A stretch of 64,000 nucleotides of DNA from Ekhidna lutea (GTDB taxonomy: Bacteria; Bacteroidota; Bacteroidia; Cytophagales; Cyclobacteriaceae), in contig NZ_FZPD01000002.1 in the NCBI RefSeq assembly GCF_900188325.1, positions 248,001-312,000 of the forward strand, given 5' to 3'. Both the position numbers and the translations under genes were made by a program. This document shows, in pieces, positions 61,975 to 64,000 of the stretch. How positions within the stretch are numbered: position 1 is the first letter of the stretch; each line of letters starts with the position of its first letter. The notes under the pieces were generated by a model, which ran no database searches, was not told where the DNA came from, and saw only the letters and a list, made by a program, of their open reading frames with translations.

Positions 61975-64000
61975 TCATTCGTTCCGAAGAGATTCTACCG
62001 GATTTGCTTTTGATGTTTTAATTGCCTGATAACTCACAGTCATTATAACAATCAGGAAGGCTAGAATTCCTGCGGTGAGAAAAGGAATTGCATCCAGGGT
62101 CACCCTATAGGCAAACGCTTCCAACCATTTATCGAGAATAAAGTATGCAATAGGCCATGCCAATAATGTAGCTATTAGTACCAACTTGATAAATGATGCA
62201 GATAATAGCAGTGTCAGGTTTGACATGGATGCTCCTATAACCTTACGTATGCCAATCTCTTTGATCCTGCGCTGCGCACTGAATGAAGACAAACCATATA
62301 AACCCATACAGGCAATGATAATGGATAGAATAGAGAAAACACCCGTCAGTTTCCCCAACATGGCTTCAGCGGTATACTGCTCCTTTAGTGTTTGATTCAG
62401 TAAATGAAATTCAAAAGGGGTTTCCGGAACAAACGAAAACCATTGATTTTCAATATAAGCAAGAGTCTGCTCTATTTGACCACCTTCCACTCTCAAAGCG
62501 ATATATCGAGCCGAGAAAGCCAGATTATCTAGGTTATCAGAAACTTTTTCTAAAATGAATGGCCCCATTTCATGATGTAAAGAAGCAAAATGAAAGTCCT
62601 CTGTTACTCCCACAATTGTTTCATCACCTATTGATTTTCCTATAGCTTCTTCAGCCGTCCATCCAAGCAGTTTCGCCAGGGTCTCATTAATAATCACCGA
62701 CTCCTCAGCATCTTGTTTGAATGTATTTTGATAATCACGACCAGCCGCCAGCTTTATTCCCATGGTTTGAAGAAAATCTTCATGAACAACCAGTCTTGGA
62801 ATTTGCTGTGCGTCCTCCCCCTCTACTATCTGATAAGAACCAGTCTGAAACTTCATTCCGGGCACATCTTCCACAGTGGTAATAGACTTGATTTCCGGTC
62901 TATCCAGAAGCTGGGTTTTGAACGAGTGATAATGCTCCATGATTGGTGATCGTAAAGAAGGCAGTAGCACAACCCTCTCTGCATCAAAACCTAACGCTCG
63001 GTCACGCATGTACTGAAACTGTCTGGCAGCTACTATGGTACCGATAATCAGCACTATAGATAAAGTAAACTGCCCGATCACCATCCATTTGCGAATAGAG
63101 AGCATACTCAAGCTTTCATTGACACGACCATTTTTGATGACCTGAATGGGTTGAAAAGACGACATAAATACTGCCGGGTAAATACCACCAACAAAACACA
63201 TACCTAGAAAAATGGCGATCGTCTCCCACGGTTGAATTGGCAGGCTATTTATATTTAAAATAAGCTCCTTCCCTATTAATACTTGTATTAACTCAAGCAA
63301 GAAATACACCATTGGAATGGAGATTAAAACCGCAATGAAATTGGCAATGATGGATTCGTTCAGTAATTGACCTATCAATTGAATTTTCTTTCCACCCAGC
63401 ACTTTTCTTACGCCTATCTCTTTTGCTCTTGTGCTTGCTCGCGCGGTGCTCAGGTTCATGAAATTGATATAGGAAATAAGTAGAATAAAAAATGCGACTG
63501 TGGTGAAAATGTACACATATATGATGTTACCATTAGGCCCCATCTCATAATCCAGATTGGAGTATAGATGAATGTCTGTCAATGGTTGCAAAAAAAGCTT
63601 CACCCGATCTTTACGAGACTCAGGAAAATGCTTTTGAACAAAATCCGGAAATTGTGCCTCCAGTACTTCAGGTTTTACATCCTCATCAAGTAAAAGGTAA
63701 GTCCAGCTAGGATTCCATACCCAACTTTTTCTTAATCGATTCCTCATCACCTGAGGGTTATCCAAAGTGGAAAACGAGATCAAAAAATCAAACTTAAAAT
63801 GCGTGTTAGCTGGTATTTTACTGAATACTCCAGACACAATGAGGTCATGTTCTCCTTCAAATCGCAGCGTCTTCCCAATCGGATCGGCTTGCCTGAAATA
63901 CTTTTCAGCCATCTCCTGACTCAGAATGATTTTATTAGGACCATTCAGTGCTAATTCCGGATTCCCTTCAATCAGATTGAAATCAAAAACACGGAAAAAG
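61975..64000 (-). CDS. ABC transporter permease, MacB/FtsX family (5' end outside window)
   Basis: The frame runs from the stop at 61975 to the window edge, reading FFRVFDFNLIEGNPELALNGPNKIILSQEMAEKYF before the internal ATG at 63912, so the start is outside. MacB-like periplasmic domains alternate with FtsX four-helix modules: YIYVFTTVAFFILLISYINFMNLSTARASTRAKEIGVRKVLGG and ILSIIIACMGLYGLSSFSAQRRIKEIGIRKVIGAS. The double-permease layout is the common Bacteroidota type (about 800 aa), which works with a separate ATPase in export or mechanotransmission. The ATPase gene is not in the window. Confidence 0.93.
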   Translation of the reverse strand, partial: FFRVFDFNLIEGNPELALNGPNKIILSQEMAEKYFRQADPIGKTLRFEGEHDLIVSGVFSKIPANTHFKFDFLISFSTLDNPQVMRNRLRKSWVWNPSWTYLLLDEDVKPEVLEAQFPDFVQKHFPESRKDRVKLFLQPLTDIHLYSNLDYEMGPNGNIIYVYIFTTVAFFILLISYINFMNLSTARASTRAKEIGVRKVLGGKKIQLIGQLLNESIIANFIAVLISIPMVYFLLELIQVLIGKELILNINSLPIQPWETIAIFLGMCFVGGIYPAVFMSSFQPIQVIKNGRVNESLSMLSIRKWMVIGQFTLSIVLIIGTIVAARQFQYMRDRALGFDAERVVLLPSLRSPIMEHYHSFKTQLLDRPEIKSITTVEDVPGMKFQTGSYQIVEGEDAQQIPRLVVHEDFLQTMGIKLAAGRDYQNTFKQDAEESVIINETLAKLLGWTAEEAIGKSIGDETIVGVTEDFHFASLHHEMGPFILEKVSDNLDNLAFSARYIALRVEGGQIEQTLAYIENQWFSFVPETPFEFHLLNQTLKEQYTAEAMLGKLTGVFSILSIIIACMGLYGLSSFSAQRRIKEIGIRKVIGASMSNLTLLLSASFIKLVLIATLLAWPIAYFILDKWLEAFAYRVTLDAIPFLTAGILAFLIVIMTVSYQAIKTSKANPVESLRNE

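Overview
The window reads as a chromosome segment of a low-GC Bacteroidota bacterium, most likely a marine-type Cytophagales member; the genus cannot be fixed from sequence alone. The lineage signs are type IX secretion (T9SS) sorting domains of type A (peptidase at 34111, sulfatase at 43492) and type B (giant protein at 51447), a PorP/SprF partner, a TonB-dependent receptor with carboxypeptidase-like N-terminus, Bacteroidota-type -7 promoter boxes (TAnnTTTG), frequent TTG/GTG starts and the lipoprotein-rich gene content.

Region 1 (1-11.9 kb) is an AT-rich accessory defence island. It holds the end of a HEPN-type protein, a RES-like protein, a small HEPN protein, a membrane-anchored SF2 helicase, and a tightly packed five-gene unit: Xre regulator, TIR-APAZ, short prokaryotic Argonaute (together a SPARTA system), an HD-domain dNTP triphosphohydrolase and a nucleotidyltransferase-fold protein. 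Two homologous, highly structured non-coding elements lie at 1567-2763 and 11068-11866. The five-gene unit and the helicase sit between them. The hairpin arms of the two copies differ by compensating base changes. The helicase gene has its own pair of ~130-bp direct repeats. The dNTPase plus nucleotidyltransferase tail on a SPARTA operon is the best candidate for an undescribed system.

Region 2 (11.9-21.9 kb) starts with a DEAD-box RNA helicase, then a reduced-sulfur oxidation block: sterol-desaturase-like protein, rhodanese lipoprotein, c-type cytochrome, Tat-exported sulfite-oxidase-like molybdoenzyme, a 30-aa membrane microprotein, two YeeE/YedE transporter halves, a persulfide dioxygenase-rhodanese fusion, a SulP permease and a Crp/Fnr regulator. 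Three transcription units in this block carry a GTAAC-N4-GTTAC palindrome centred exactly 33 bp upstream of the centre of a -7 box. This argues that the local Crp/Fnr protein controls the whole block by class-II-like activation.

Region 3 (21.9-37.6 kb) is core genome: a TPR protein, gyrA, an outer-membrane-like protein, an FKBP lipoprotein, a TerB-like protein, a thiamine-binding-like protein, a COG3014/LpoB-like lipoprotein pair, a TonB receptor, rpe, a T9SS-exported subtilase, a lipoprotein and mnmA.

Region 4 (37.7-45.2 kb) holds a translationally coupled trio (SGNH/DltD-like protein, AMP-ligase with carrier domain, Zn-ribbon/methyltransferase/AMP-ligase fusion) divergent from a secreted sulfatase. 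Region 5 (45.4-64 kb) holds a SPOR-type protein, a phosphotransferase, a transglutaminase-like lipoprotein, an acidic lipoprotein, a response regulator, a flotillin, PorP/SprF with a giant FG-GAP/FnIII/PKD adhesin, a WD40-caspase protein, two cold-shock proteins, an Hpt-like protein and an ABC permease cut by the window edge.
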